From positions 1 through 21,556 of the IMG/VR virus record IMGVR_UViG_3300032676_000852: a stretch of DNA of 21,556 nt. One strand, written 5' to 3'. Source of the DNA: a virus. Shown one piece after another: positions 11,477 through 19,145 of the stretch (position 1 is the first letter of the stretch; each line of letters opens with the position of its first letter). Made by a program: the position numbers and the translations under genes. The notes beneath the pieces are model-generated. The model was given only the letters and a program-made list of their open reading frames with translations. It ran no database searches and was not told the DNA's origin.

Positions 11477-12040
11477 ATGGAAATAGAGTGGGCATTAGCG
11501 CATCCCTTGCATGATGTAGAAGATATTGTAAATATGGCAGACCACATATTTGGGGACGAAGTACAAAACGTACTAACCACCAATAGACTGGTATTTGAAA
11601 AGAATGTGACGATAGCAACTACCGTCCAATGCTTTGATAAAACCAAAGAGTTTATTGCAGTGGCTAGGCCTGCTAACTTTAGTGGGACCGGAGAATTTAA
11701 TAATAAATTACTTGGGTTTTGTTGGTTTGACCGTTACGGTTATACAACATATTCCAATGAAGAGATATCCAACGCCAAGTTTCATCATGTGGATTTAGCT
11801 CTTCCTGCCAAACTTAGGGTAAAGCTATTAAACGCCATGATCGATCAACATATACTATGGGCGTATCACAATGGAATTCCTATTATTTGTAGCACTTCTA
11901 TTCGTGCTGACCACAACGGTTTTATGAGAATTCATGCTAAACGTGGGTTTGAGGTTAAAGGCTCTTATGCCTGGATTAAAACAAAGGATGGATTAAATGG
12001 TATCAAAGGTATCGAAATTGGAAGTAGCCAAGCCAGTTAA
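11477..12040 (+). CDS. GNAT-like acetyltransferase-fold protein
   Basis: AGGAGG (11465-11470) makes a very strong start. The 187-aa product has a beta-rich middle (FIAVARPANFSG; LLGFCWFDRYGYTTYSNEE) and a C-terminal part, KLLNAMIDQHILWAYHNGIP and then FMRIHAKRGFEVKGSYAWIK, whose last strand-turn pattern (helix, then GF-x3-G) is typical of GNAT folds. I recall GNAT-like proteins at this place in several podovirus head modules. Acetylation of a host or phage protein is possible; the clear acetyl-CoA loop (Q/RxxGxG/A) is not obvious, so it may be inactive or structural. First gene after the structured leader. Confidence 0.55.
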   Translation: MEIEWALAHPLHDVEDIVNMADHIFGDEVQNVLTTNRLVFEKNVTIATTVQCFDKTKEFIAVARPANFSGTGEFNNKLLGFCWFDRYGYTTYSNEEISNAKFHHVDLALPAKLRVKLLNAMIDQHILWAYHNGIPIICSTSIRADHNGFMRIHAKRGFEVKGSYAWIKTKDGLNGIKGIEIGSSQAS

Positions 12041-12347
12041 AAAGGCTGACTCTGTTGTCAACAAAGCCACCGAGTATGGCGTTTTGTTTAATAAACTAAA
12101 TCTTGAAAGACAAGAAAAAGGCTTGCCTCCCCTAAAGACTGCTATGGAGATACTAATAGAAGCTATGCAGTCAGATGAGTTAGACATTAAAGATAAGGCC
12201 AGAATAGCTGATAAGATGGCATCCTACGAATCTAGCAGAGCGCCCGTAATTACTGTAGACTATGTACAAAACGTCACCCAGCGAGAAGAAGCAAATGTGG
12301 ACGGTGCGTTAGAAGCATTCATGGATACTTTATCTAAGATAAAATAA
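11997..12347 (+). CDS. Putative small terminase subunit or DNA-binding head-module protein
   Basis: A 116-aa protein. AAAGGATGG precedes the ATG, which lies 44 nt inside the previous gene. The sequence ERQEKGLPPLKTAMEILIEA and KDKARIADKMASYESSRAPV is helical and conserved-looking; the tail is acidic then basic. Position upstream of TerL, and size, suggest a small terminase, which recognises the packaging site, but no clear helix-turn-helix is visible. This is a guess by position. Confidence 0.45.
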   Translation: MVSKVSKLEVAKPVKKADSVVNKATEYGVLFNKLNLERQEKGLPPLKTAMEILIEAMQSDELDIKDKARIADKMASYESSRAPVITVDYVQNVTQREEANVDGALEAFMDTLSKIK

Positions 12348-12619
12348 TGAAGAAACACGACAAGCCAATTGCGAAGAAAACAACTGGTAAAGGCAAGACC
12401 TACAACCCGACAGACAAGGGTGCGGGTATGACTGCAAAAGGTCGTGCAGAATACAACAGAAAGAACGGATCAAACTTAAAAGCACCAGCTCCTAATCCAA
12501 AGACAAAGAAAGATGCAGGCCGTAAAGCCAGTTTTTGTGCAAGGATGGAAGGTGTAGTTAAGAAAGCAAAAGGTCCTGCTGAACGGGCCAAAGCATCACT
12601 TAGAAATTGGAACTGTTAA
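12347..12619 (+). CDS. Basic conserved phage head-module protein (DUF6321-like)
   Basis: A 90-aa protein, strongly basic, with GAGMTAKGRAEYNRKNGSNL (residues 25-44), KDAGRKASFCARM (55-67) and a final LRNWNC. I recognise it as a widespread phage family of unknown function (I believe DUF6321). It may bind DNA. The start follows the previous stop by overlap (TAATG). Confidence 0.7.
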   Translation: MKKHDKPIAKKTTGKGKTYNPTDKGAGMTAKGRAEYNRKNGSNLKAPAPNPKTKKDAGRKASFCARMEGVVKKAKGPAERAKASLRNWNC

Positions 12620-12620
12620 A

Positions 12621-12773
12621 ATGCCATTAATCAAGTCAAAATCAAAAGCCGCCTTTGGTAAAAACGTGGCTAAAGAAAGAGAAGCAGGCAAGAAAGAGAA
12701 CCAAGCGCTTGCCATCGCATATGCGGTCAAGCGTGAGGCTGAAGCTAAACGTAAACCTAAAGGAAAGAAATGA
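12621..12773 (+). CDS. Conserved small basic phage protein, 50 aa
   Basis: Two bases after the previous stop. The product MPLIKSKSKAAFGKNVAKER, then AGKKENQALAIAYAVKRE and a lysine-rich tail, belongs to a common phage family that I recognise (MPLxKSKSKxAFxxN...QALAIAY). Function unknown. The stop overlaps the next ATG (ATGA). Confidence 0.75.
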   Translation: MPLIKSKSKAAFGKNVAKEREAGKKENQALAIAYAVKREAEAKRKPKGKK

Positions 12774-13090
12774 ACACCAATCAAAAACGTCCCAATCACG
12801 GCAACTACACTTCCGATAACTCGGCAGTAGCTCTTGTAAAACAAATGCCTATTCGCACAGGATTGACAGACGGCAAACGTCCATCACACAAAGGTGGTGC
12901 GACAGATGTTACGATTAAAAAAGGTTCAACAGACTACGCTCTCGGTCACATGGCCCAACCCTCTGCATCTAACTCAAATGTTGTTAATGGCAGACACCAA
13001 AAAGTTCAAGTCAGTATGCCAAAGCCTTATGTAACTACAGCAACAAACTGTAACTACATGAATTCAGATCGCACTAACTTTCTAAAGTGA
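12770..13090 (+). CDS. Hypothetical 106-aa protein
   Basis: Starts by ATGA overlap. The product is polar, rich in N, S, T, K and H (KRPNHGNYTSDNSAVALV; NGRHQKVQVSMPKPYVTTAT), with no membrane or coiled segment and probably little fixed structure. No family recognised. Location suggests a minor virion or assembly protein. Confidence 0.6.
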   Translation: MNTNQKRPNHGNYTSDNSAVALVKQMPIRTGLTDGKRPSHKGGATDVTIKKGSTDYALGHMAQPSASNSNVVNGRHQKVQVSMPKPYVTTATNCNYMNSDRTNFLK

Positions 13091-13097
13091 GATAAAT

Positions 13098-13349
13098 ATG
13101 TCTGGATACGGAAGAATCATTGACGGTGGTAAGTCTATGCGCAAAGGCGTAGACAAGCCTATTAACGACAAACTCAAAGAGTTTTCAGATGCTGATAAAC
13201 ACTCAGCCCACATTGCAAACACAGCTTTAAAGTGGTTAGGCCAAGAGTCTTTTTCTGACAACAAAATCAACGACATTAACGCCAAAAGAATTGGTGATAA
13301 AGTTGCCTATACAACTGTTAAAGACAAAGCTAACCTACAACCAAAATGA
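13098..13349 (+). CDS. Hypothetical 83-aa protein
   Basis: Short spacing and GAGATAA before the ATG. The sequence MSGYGRIIDGGKSMRKGVDK leads into a helical part (NDKLKEFSDADKHSAHIANT). Basic overall. No family recognised. Confidence 0.6.
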   Translation: MSGYGRIIDGGKSMRKGVDKPINDKLKEFSDADKHSAHIANTALKWLGQESFSDNKINDINAKRIGDKVAYTTVKDKANLQPK

Positions 13350-13672
13350 AACCACAAGACAAAATCAATTCATTCTTTGGATCTTTGGGCGGTGCTATTC
13401 CCCCGTCTGCTGAAAAACCAAAGAAGTCAGTTGGCAATGAATTTCAAAACGTCAATGAAGACTTTGAAAAAGCATCTTCTTTAGCCCACAGGTTAACCAG
13501 AAACGCTGAAGAGCAACATGAGCATCACGGAGCTCACCACGCTCATCATTCAGCATCTTGGCTTGGCATGGGTCATCCAGACAAAGAGCGTGTAGAAGAG
13601 CACAAAGAATTAGCTCATCACCACGCTGACAGAGCTAAAGAGAAGTACGAAGAAGAAATGTCAAAAGAGTAA
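13346..13672 (+). CDS. Histidine-rich small protein
   Basis: ATGA overlap with the previous gene. The 108-aa product has a histidine-rich segment, EEQHEHHGAHHAHHSASWLG (residues 56-75), and a second, AHHHADRAKEKYEEE, within charged helix. At least 13 histidines lie in about 40 residues, which would bind divalent metal. No family recognised. Confidence 0.6.
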   Translation: MKPQDKINSFFGSLGGAIPPSAEKPKKSVGNEFQNVNEDFEKASSLAHRLTRNAEEQHEHHGAHHAHHSASWLGMGHPDKERVEEHKELAHHHADRAKEKYEEEMSKE

Positions 13673-13693
13673 GTTTAGTAAAAGGAAATAGAA

Positions 13694-14338
13694 ATGGATA
13701 TTTATGATGTTGATGCCCTAAAGGCAGATCTTCCCACGGCAAGAGATCTCTCTCAATTTGTTTATGATAAGACTGGGTTAGCTCTTGATCTTATTGGTAA
13801 ACCAAAAGAGGAACAATACTTGGCGGCAAAGAATGCTTTGGAAGGTAAGAAAGTGCCCCAAGACTTCATTACTGATGACAACCCATATGTGGACAAGAAA
13901 GATCTTATACCAGTTGATGAGAAAAAGCCATTCCCTCCTCCAAGGGGCGCTGATCTTCCTCCTGAAACTTCAGAAATCCATCATTTTGGGGCTACTAATA
14001 TGCCTCACCCACTTGATCCACAGTCGGATCGTAAGTGCCAGATCATGTTTCGTAAGTACGATAATGGTGTAATCACTTATCAGGTAATGGGCCCAACAGA
14101 AATGATTGCCGTGGGATCAAGGATTAACAAGTTTGGTCAAACAGTACCAGAAAAGTATTCCTGGTTAGATCCCCGTACTGAAGAGATTATCTGTCGTAGA
14201 GCTGATGGCTCTTTTACAGAAAAAGGTAGGGGTATTTACACATACTGTATTGGTGAAAAAGGTGCAAACATTTGGCCTTTGATCGATAAAAACATTGTTT
14301 CAGTATCTGCTAAAAACATTGCTGACCCCTGGGCGTGA
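13694..14338 (+). CDS. Hypothetical head-module protein, 214 aa
   Basis: AAAGGAAATAGAA precedes ATG 13694. The N-terminal 45 residues (DLSQFVYDKTGLALDLIGKP; EEQYLAAKNALEG) are helical, a proline-rich linker follows (KKPFPPPRGADLPPETSE), and residues 95-210 look like a globular beta domain. I have seen similar proteins just ahead of TerL in podovirus genomes but know no function. Its stop overlaps the next start (GTGA). Confidence 0.6.
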   Translation: MDIYDVDALKADLPTARDLSQFVYDKTGLALDLIGKPKEEQYLAAKNALEGKKVPQDFITDDNPYVDKKDLIPVDEKKPFPPPRGADLPPETSEIHHFGATNMPHPLDPQSDRKCQIMFRKYDNGVITYQVMGPTEMIAVGSRINKFGQTVPEKYSWLDPRTEEIICRRADGSFTEKGRGIYTYCIGEKGANIWPLIDKNIVSVSAKNIADPWA

Positions 14339-14520
14339 CCGAAAAATACGATCCTGATGATTTCAACAATCGTTTAGGAAATCAAGCGGAGTTTTGTGCC
14401 CGTAAAATCTTTGAGTTTTTAAAGAAAGAAATCGGCACAATGACTGCGCTTGAGATCCATTACCTTGCTATGTCAGCAGAAATATTCCTAGATATTAGGG
14501 ATAAGTATGGCAAAAAGTGA
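14335..14520 (+). CDS. Small helical protein immediately before TerL
   Basis: GTG start at 14335 overlapping the previous stop. The 61-aa product (DDFNNRLGNQAEFCARKIFE, then LEIHYLAMSAEIFLDIRDKYG) is all-helical. It overlaps TerL by 14 nt. A small terminase-associated role is possible, but nothing in the sequence proves it. Confidence 0.6.
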   Translation: MTEKYDPDDFNNRLGNQAEFCARKIFEFLKKEIGTMTALEIHYLAMSAEIFLDIRDKYGKK

Positions 14521-16948
14521 AGCCAGTAATTATGTCCTACCGCTATACAAAACCAGGGCTATAAAGCATCTGGTTAACTTGGCGGGTGGTAAAAAGAAAC
14601 TTAAAGAGTTAACTAAAGAGCAGATTAATGCTATGCGTATCGCTACAGACAAAGTAGCAGAAGATATGCAGTACAACCAAATGAAGTGGTTTAAACCATT
14701 TTCATATCAACAGAAGTTTTTTGATTTAGGTAAAAACTTTTCCCGTAGAGGGATGATTGCCGCCAACAGAGCTGGTAAATGCTGTACTAAAGATACAGTA
14801 TTAGATTTGCCTGGTGGTAAAAAAATTACATATGGCGAGATGTATGAGCGTGGATTGCCATTTGATGTTTATTCTTGGGATGGGTCTAAAGTAGTTATTA
14901 AAACTGCAATAGAACCCATTAAAAAGCCACAAGAACCTTGCGTTAGGTTGTGGTTATCTGACGGTAGTTGGATAGAGCCTGCTTTACGTCATCTCGTTTT
15001 GGATTCCAAGGGCGATTACGTCTTTTGCTCCAGCCTTCTAGCATCGATCCATAACCTTCTGGAGTCCAATTCGGAACACAACCAGTCAATTCGTGTTTCA
15101 GGTGTTCAGCGTTTGAAGAAAAAACTTCAAGGTTTTCTGGTCGGTTGTCTGTCCGTATTCCGTTCCTGTGATGCACAACTTCTGAAGGCAACAAATAGCG
15201 TTTCAAGTTTTCTTCAACGACAAGGCGGTGTTCGGCTACTGTCTTCTTTTTCGTTGCAAACGGGTGATCTGGATAATAAATATACCAATATCCGCCAACT
15301 AACCTACGACCCCCTTTCCAACCAGTATGCTTATCGCCCGATCTTGGCCCCGTTCTTTGAGTTTTTAGACCGAGTGAATAGCAACGTCTTTGAATGGTTG
15401 CACGGTCGCATCCAAGCAATTCAGCGATTTGCACTTGCGTCAATTGTTCAACTTCAACAAGATGCTTCAAACGAGCCTCATCAAGTTCAATCTTCTTCAT
15501 TGTTTAATCCTTTTGTTAATGCTACAAATCAGATTATAGCCTATGAACCGATTGGATTCCATGATGTGTATGACTTTAGTGTTCCTGAAACTGAAAACTA
15601 CATAAGTTGCGGTATCGTGCATCACAACACAATTGCATCAACCTATGAAACAGCATTTCATTTAACAGGCAAATACCCTCCGCATTGGAAAGGTAAGATT
15701 TATGACTCGCCAATTATTGCTATGTGCGCTGGTGAATCCTGGGAACAAGTTGCAAAAACACTACAAAGTAAACTCTTAGGTTGCGATGACATTAAGCAAA
15801 GTTATCGTTTAGGTTCTGGTGCTATACCCAGAGATGCAATTGATGCTAAATCAATTCGTGCAGACGGTCAAAACGTGCTTGCTATGGAGGTTTGGCACGT
15901 TACGGGTGGTAAATCAAAGCTTTACTTTTCAAACTATACACAGCAAGTTAGGCATTTACAAGGATTTGAACTTGATTTGGTTGTACTTGATGAGCAACCG
16001 CCAGACGAAACCTTTTCCGAATTGGTAGTTAGAACGGCATCAAGGAATGGGCAAGTTATATGTTCATTTACTCCGCTCAAGGGTATGTCTGGCCTTGTTA
16101 GAAAGTTCTGGGATCAAATAGATGGATATGCCCACGTTCGGGTTACTTGGGATGATATTCCCTTTGTTAATGAATGGGGAGAGCCGTTCTTTAGCTTAGA
16201 GGAGCGAGAACAATTAGCCAGGGACTTTATGCCTTGGGAGCGTGATTGCCGTATGAATGGTATACCGCTAATGGGTAAGGGAGTTGTATTCCCATTATTA
16301 GAATGGCCTATATATGCTCAAGATGAGTATGATTTAAGAAATAATGACAAGCTGGAAAGGTTAATTAGTTTTGACTTAGGAATAAAAAATGACCCAACCG
16401 TTATCTCGTTCTTTTTTAGAGATGCAATTAATGAAATTATTTATCTTCACAGGCAAATCACAATCCCATCAGGGGAAACGCCTGACGAATATGTTCACTA
16501 TTTACTTGATAAGGAATCCAAAGGGGTCCCAATTGCTCTACCGCATGATGCGGCAACGGCAGGCAGATATACGCTTACAGAGCAAAGTGTCAGGGAGGTG
16601 TTTGAGGATTCATACGGCCTTAACTGCATATCTGGCGCAATCCTCAATCCTGCGAATGATCAGGGAAAGGTAACTAACCACAAAGCCTATGGAATCAATA
16701 TAATGAGGCTTATGATGGAGCGCCAAACGCTTTTGATAAACGAAAGTTGTAAAGCATTCTTAGATGAAGCCAGGAATTACGCTATTGACGAAATGGGCCG
16801 GTTTAATGATCCAGACGATCATATAGATTCAGCAAGAATTGGAGTATTAGCATTGATTCAAGGGCATGGAGAATCGGTAGTAAGCAGAGCTAATACATTC
16901 ATCAACCGCAGGATTCCTGTAGTTGAAGGCAAATTGCAAAGAATCTAA
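14507..16948 (+). CDS. terL: Terminase large subunit interrupted by an intein
   Basis: An 813-codon frame that splices, in prediction, to a 530-aa terminase. Packaging ATPase: FSYQQKFFD (65-73, adenine motif), Walker A AANRAGK (85-91) completed by T375 after splicing, Walker B LVVLDE (491-496) and coupling motif CSFTPLKG (519-526). Nuclease: SFDLGIKNDPT (621-631), PHDAATAG (679-686) and DDHIDSARIG (770-779), whose aspartates D623, D681 and D771/D774 are the expected metal-binding acids. TerL cuts concatemers and drives DNA into the prohead through the portal, encoded next. Without protein splicing the P-loop is broken between K91 and T375, so packaging should depend on the intein. Confidence 0.93.
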   Translation: MAKSEASNYVLPLYKTRAIKHLVNLAGGKKKLKELTKEQINAMRIATDKVAEDMQYNQMKWFKPFSYQQKFFDLGKNFSRRGMIAANRAGKCCTKDTVLDLPGGKKITYGEMYERGLPFDVYSWDGSKVVIKTAIEPIKKPQEPCVRLWLSDGSWIEPALRHLVLDSKGDYVFCSSLLASIHNLLESNSEHNQSIRVSGVQRLKKKLQGFLVGCLSVFRSCDAQLLKATNSVSSFLQRQGGVRLLSSFSLQTGDLDNKYTNIRQLTYDPLSNQYAYRPILAPFFEFLDRVNSNVFEWLHGRIQAIQRFALASIVQLQQDASNEPHQVQSSSLFNPFVNATNQIIAYEPIGFHDVYDFSVPETENYISCGIVHHNTIASTYETAFHLTGKYPPHWKGKIYDSPIIAMCAGESWEQVAKTLQSKLLGCDDIKQSYRLGSGAIPRDAIDAKSIRADGQNVLAMEVWHVTGGKSKLYFSNYTQQVRHLQGFELDLVVLDEQPPDETFSELVVRTASRNGQVICSFTPLKGMSGLVRKFWDQIDGYAHVRVTWDDIPFVNEWGEPFFSLEEREQLARDFMPWERDCRMNGIPLMGKGVVFPLLEWPIYAQDEYDLRNNDKLERLISFDLGIKNDPTVISFFFRDAINEIIYLHRQITIPSGETPDEYVHYLLDKESKGVPIALPHDAATAGRYTLTEQSVREVFEDSYGLNCISGAILNPANDQGKVTNHKAYGINIMRLMMERQTLLINESCKAFLDEARNYAIDEMGRFNDPDDHIDSARIGVLALIQGHGESVVSRANTFINRRIPVVEGKLQRI
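14943..15500 (-). CDS. HNH homing endonuclease encoded antisense within the intein
   Basis: A 185-aa protein from ATG 15500, with AAAAGGA ending seven bases before it. N-terminal helix-turn-helix at about 13-45 (LTQVQIAELLGCDRATIQRR at 20-39). Then GGYWYIYYPDHPFATKKK (69-86), AEHRLVVEENLKRYL (89-103), and the HNH core SEVVHHRNGIRTDNRPENLE (106-125) to AEH (131-133). H110, H111, N119/N123 and H133 are the likely catalytic and metal residues. This is the common free-standing phage HNH endonuclease family. It lies entirely within the intein on the opposite strand; its last 27 codons overprint block B. Expected role: cutting intein-less TerL genes to spread the intein. GC is about 45-48% at 15001-15180 against 37-40% in flanking TerL, suggesting separate origin. 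Confidence 0.93.
   Translation of the reverse strand: MKKIELDEARLKHLVEVEQLTQVQIAELLGCDRATIQRRCYSLGLKTQRTGPRSGDKHTGWKGGRRLVGGYWYIYYPDHPFATKKKTVAEHRLVVEENLKRYLLPSEVVHHRNGIRTDNRPENLEVFSSNAEHLKHELTGCVPNWTPEGYGSMLEGWSKRRNRPWNPKRDDVKQALSNYRQITTT
15507..15538 (-). promoter_or_regulatory. Promoter -10 and ribosome binding site of the antisense HNH gene
   Basis: On the minus strand TATAAT (15538-15533) is a perfect -10 box; a start about seven bases on would leave a leader of about 25 nt carrying AAAAGGA (15514-15508). The -35 is poor (TGGAAT, 17 bp upstream). These signals sit in the codons for the linker and the start of the C-terminal Hint part. Confidence 0.5.
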
Positions 16949-16957
16949 AGGTAAAAA

Positions 16958-19138
16958 ATGTTAAATAAACAAAACTTAGTTGTTGAAAATTTAGCTTCAC
17001 CCTCCGGCAATCGTGGTATTGCTGAAAAAGTATGCCATGAAGCGTACATGAAAATGGTTGACTATTTGCGTTTAACGCAGGCTAAAAACACATACAACAG
17101 GTTTACTGACTACCATTACCTAAACATTCCCGTATCTGAGTCTACAGAGCCTATTCGTGGCCTGGATTACATTCACCCCGTAGTTACACCTGGAATTGAT
17201 TACGCTACTGCCGTAATAACAAAGTGTTTAATGCCAAATGGCAAAGTAAATTTTGAGTTTGAGCGTTTTGACGAAAATGACCAAGATGCGGCAGAGCAGT
17301 CCACAGAAATGGTTAAGTATTTTATAAATAACAAGAACAATTCTTACATGATCATTCGTGATTGGGCGCAAGATGCCTTATTGCATAAGAATGGTATTGT
17401 GATGGTCACGCCTGTTAGGGATAACATTGTTCAGTACAAAGAAGTCACAGGAACTCGTGACCAACTTAAAGTATTTGAGATTGAGGCCACGCAAAAAGGC
17501 TTAAAACCTTTAAGACAAGAGATGCGTAAGGTTGACGTAAACCTCCAGCAAGCAATGATGGAAGCTATGCAACCTGGGGACGAGCAAGAGTCAGAACAAG
17601 AGACTGATCCAAACGCAGAACTCAATGAAGCAATACAAAAGAATACAGTTTATCGTGCTAAATACAAATTAACAGGCACAAAGACAAACATTCGTATTAA
17701 ACACGTTGCACAACATTATTTTGTATGTAATCCCACAATTCCTGAGATTATGTATCAAGATTTTGTGGGTTTTTATGAGCCTATGACAATCCATGAGGCA
17801 AAAGTCCAATATCCATTTATTGATATGGAAGAGTTTGCAGATCACGCCGCTTATGGGCCTGCCGGAGCTTATCAAGCTGGTGCACTAGAGAATGATTTGG
17901 CCTTACACGCTAGAGACTCAACGCCTGTTCCTGGTCAAGGTGTTATTGCTTCTCAGGGCGCAGACAGATACGCCAGAGTAGTAATGTTAACTACAGCTTG
18001 GCTTAGAAAAGACGTTGATAATGATGGAGAAGAGGAAATTGTTGAGGTATGTTACTCAGGATCATACATTTTGTATGTGAAAGAGGTAGATTTCATACCT
18101 TTGGCAAATATGTGCCCAAAACCCATTACAGGTAACTTCTTTGGTTATTCTTTGGGTGAGAGATTGGTCCCAATCCAAGAATACGCAACATCTGTTAAAC
18201 GTGCACAGCTTTCTTTTGCGATGCAGGCCTCTACACCTAAGATGGGTGTTAATCCAGAGTTTATTGATGCCGAAGAGATCCAACGTGGCGTATCTGCATT
18301 GTTTATCTTGGATCGCAAGTTTGATCCTACCAAACACGTTTATGAATTTGCTCCTTTACAGGGTAATTTGCAATATGTAGAGTCATCTATGCAGTCTTTG
18401 AAAGAAGACAATATGGCAATGATTGGAATGACTAGCCCCAACGACTCACTAAACCCAGAAATAATGCGAGATGGTAATTCTGGGTATAAATTGCAGACTG
18501 CAATGGGTCCAAACCAATTAATCCAAGATGAATTAGTTAAAAATTGTGCAATTGCTGTACAAGACTTAATTCATTTAGTTTGGCACACAATGATTCAATA
18601 TGCTGATGATTTTTCTGTACAGCAACTTGCCCATGCATGTTCTGAGCAAGGCGGACCATTCTTAGATGCCCAAAAGATGGCTAATTATGAGTTTATTGAC
18701 CGCAAAATGATCAACGTGGATCTTGGTTTAGGATTCATGTCCGATGAAAATAGATTGACTAGACAACAATTGATTACTCAAGCACAACAACAGTTTGGTC
18801 AGGCAATGATGCAATTAAGCCCTGATATGCCAGAGATGTTTGAAAAATTACGCAGGCCTTATGAGGATACTTTAAGGGTTTTGGGCGTAAGACACGTTGA
18901 TGCATATTTACCAACATTGGATGAGGCTAAGAAAGTGCTTGAGGCCAAATCTAAGCAACCACCACCCGCAGAAGACCAATTACATCAATCTAAAATGCAA
19001 CTTAACCAAGCAATGGCTAAAGAAGTTGAGGCTAAAACTAATAAAATTAGTAAAGAAACTCAGCAATTTGACGTTGACAATATGTTTGATGCTATGGCGG
19101 CTAAAAAAGGTACTTTGAAGGATGTAAGAATCGACTAG
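16958..19138 (+). CDS. Portal protein
   Basis: A 726-aa protein just after TerL, in the position and size range of large portal proteins of podoviruses. The N-terminal half has the long mixed helix-beta part (DYHYLNIPVSESTEPIRGLD; PGIDYATAVITKCLMPNGKV), an acidic linker at about 200-225 (PGDEQESEQETDPNAELNEA), and a C-terminal helical tail rich in Q, K and E (QLHQSKMQLNQAMAKEVEAK-type). Twelve copies would form the vertex ring through which TerL pumps DNA and to which the tail attaches. AAAGG precedes ATG 16958. The assignment rests on order and overall pattern more than on a single motif. Confidence 0.8.
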   Translation: MLNKQNLVVENLASPSGNRGIAEKVCHEAYMKMVDYLRLTQAKNTYNRFTDYHYLNIPVSESTEPIRGLDYIHPVVTPGIDYATAVITKCLMPNGKVNFEFERFDENDQDAAEQSTEMVKYFINNKNNSYMIIRDWAQDALLHKNGIVMVTPVRDNIVQYKEVTGTRDQLKVFEIEATQKGLKPLRQEMRKVDVNLQQAMMEAMQPGDEQESEQETDPNAELNEAIQKNTVYRAKYKLTGTKTNIRIKHVAQHYFVCNPTIPEIMYQDFVGFYEPMTIHEAKVQYPFIDMEEFADHAAYGPAGAYQAGALENDLALHARDSTPVPGQGVIASQGADRYARVVMLTTAWLRKDVDNDGEEEIVEVCYSGSYILYVKEVDFIPLANMCPKPITGNFFGYSLGERLVPIQEYATSVKRAQLSFAMQASTPKMGVNPEFIDAEEIQRGVSALFILDRKFDPTKHVYEFAPLQGNLQYVESSMQSLKEDNMAMIGMTSPNDSLNPEIMRDGNSGYKLQTAMGPNQLIQDELVKNCAIAVQDLIHLVWHTMIQYADDFSVQQLAHACSEQGGPFLDAQKMANYEFIDRKMINVDLGLGFMSDENRLTRQQLITQAQQQFGQAMMQLSPDMPEMFEKLRRPYEDTLRVLGVRHVDAYLPTLDEAKKVLEAKSKQPPPAEDQLHQSKMQLNQAMAKEVEAKTNKISKETQQFDVDNMFDAMAAKKGTLKDVRID

Positions 19139-19145
19139 GAGTTTT

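Larger units (their letters stand above)
14780..15628 (+). mobile_element. Intein in the TerL Walker A motif (283 residues)
   Basis: N-terminal splice junction is K91|C92 and C-terminal junction is N374|T375. Block A: CCTKDTVLDLPGG (92-104), with Cys1 and the DT pair. Block B: WLSDGSWIEPALRHLVLDSK (149-168), with H162 in place but Ala where the usual Thr stands. Block F: FHDVYDFSVPETENYIS (351-367). Block G: CGIVHHN (368-374), the HN pair needed for Asn cyclisation, then Thr as +1 nucleophile. Hint parts are about 82 and 31 residues; the roughly 168 residues between match no LAGLIDADG or HNH domain in this frame. The P-loop insertion point is a well-known hotspot. Confidence 0.93.

Noticed and set aside
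13785-14072. 95-codon plus-strand frame
   Set aside because: Shadow frame of the 214-aa gene.
14780-15628. Group I intron instead of an intein in terL
   Set aside because: The frame is open throughout and the ends show intein blocks A, B, F and G with Cys1, HHN and Thr+1.
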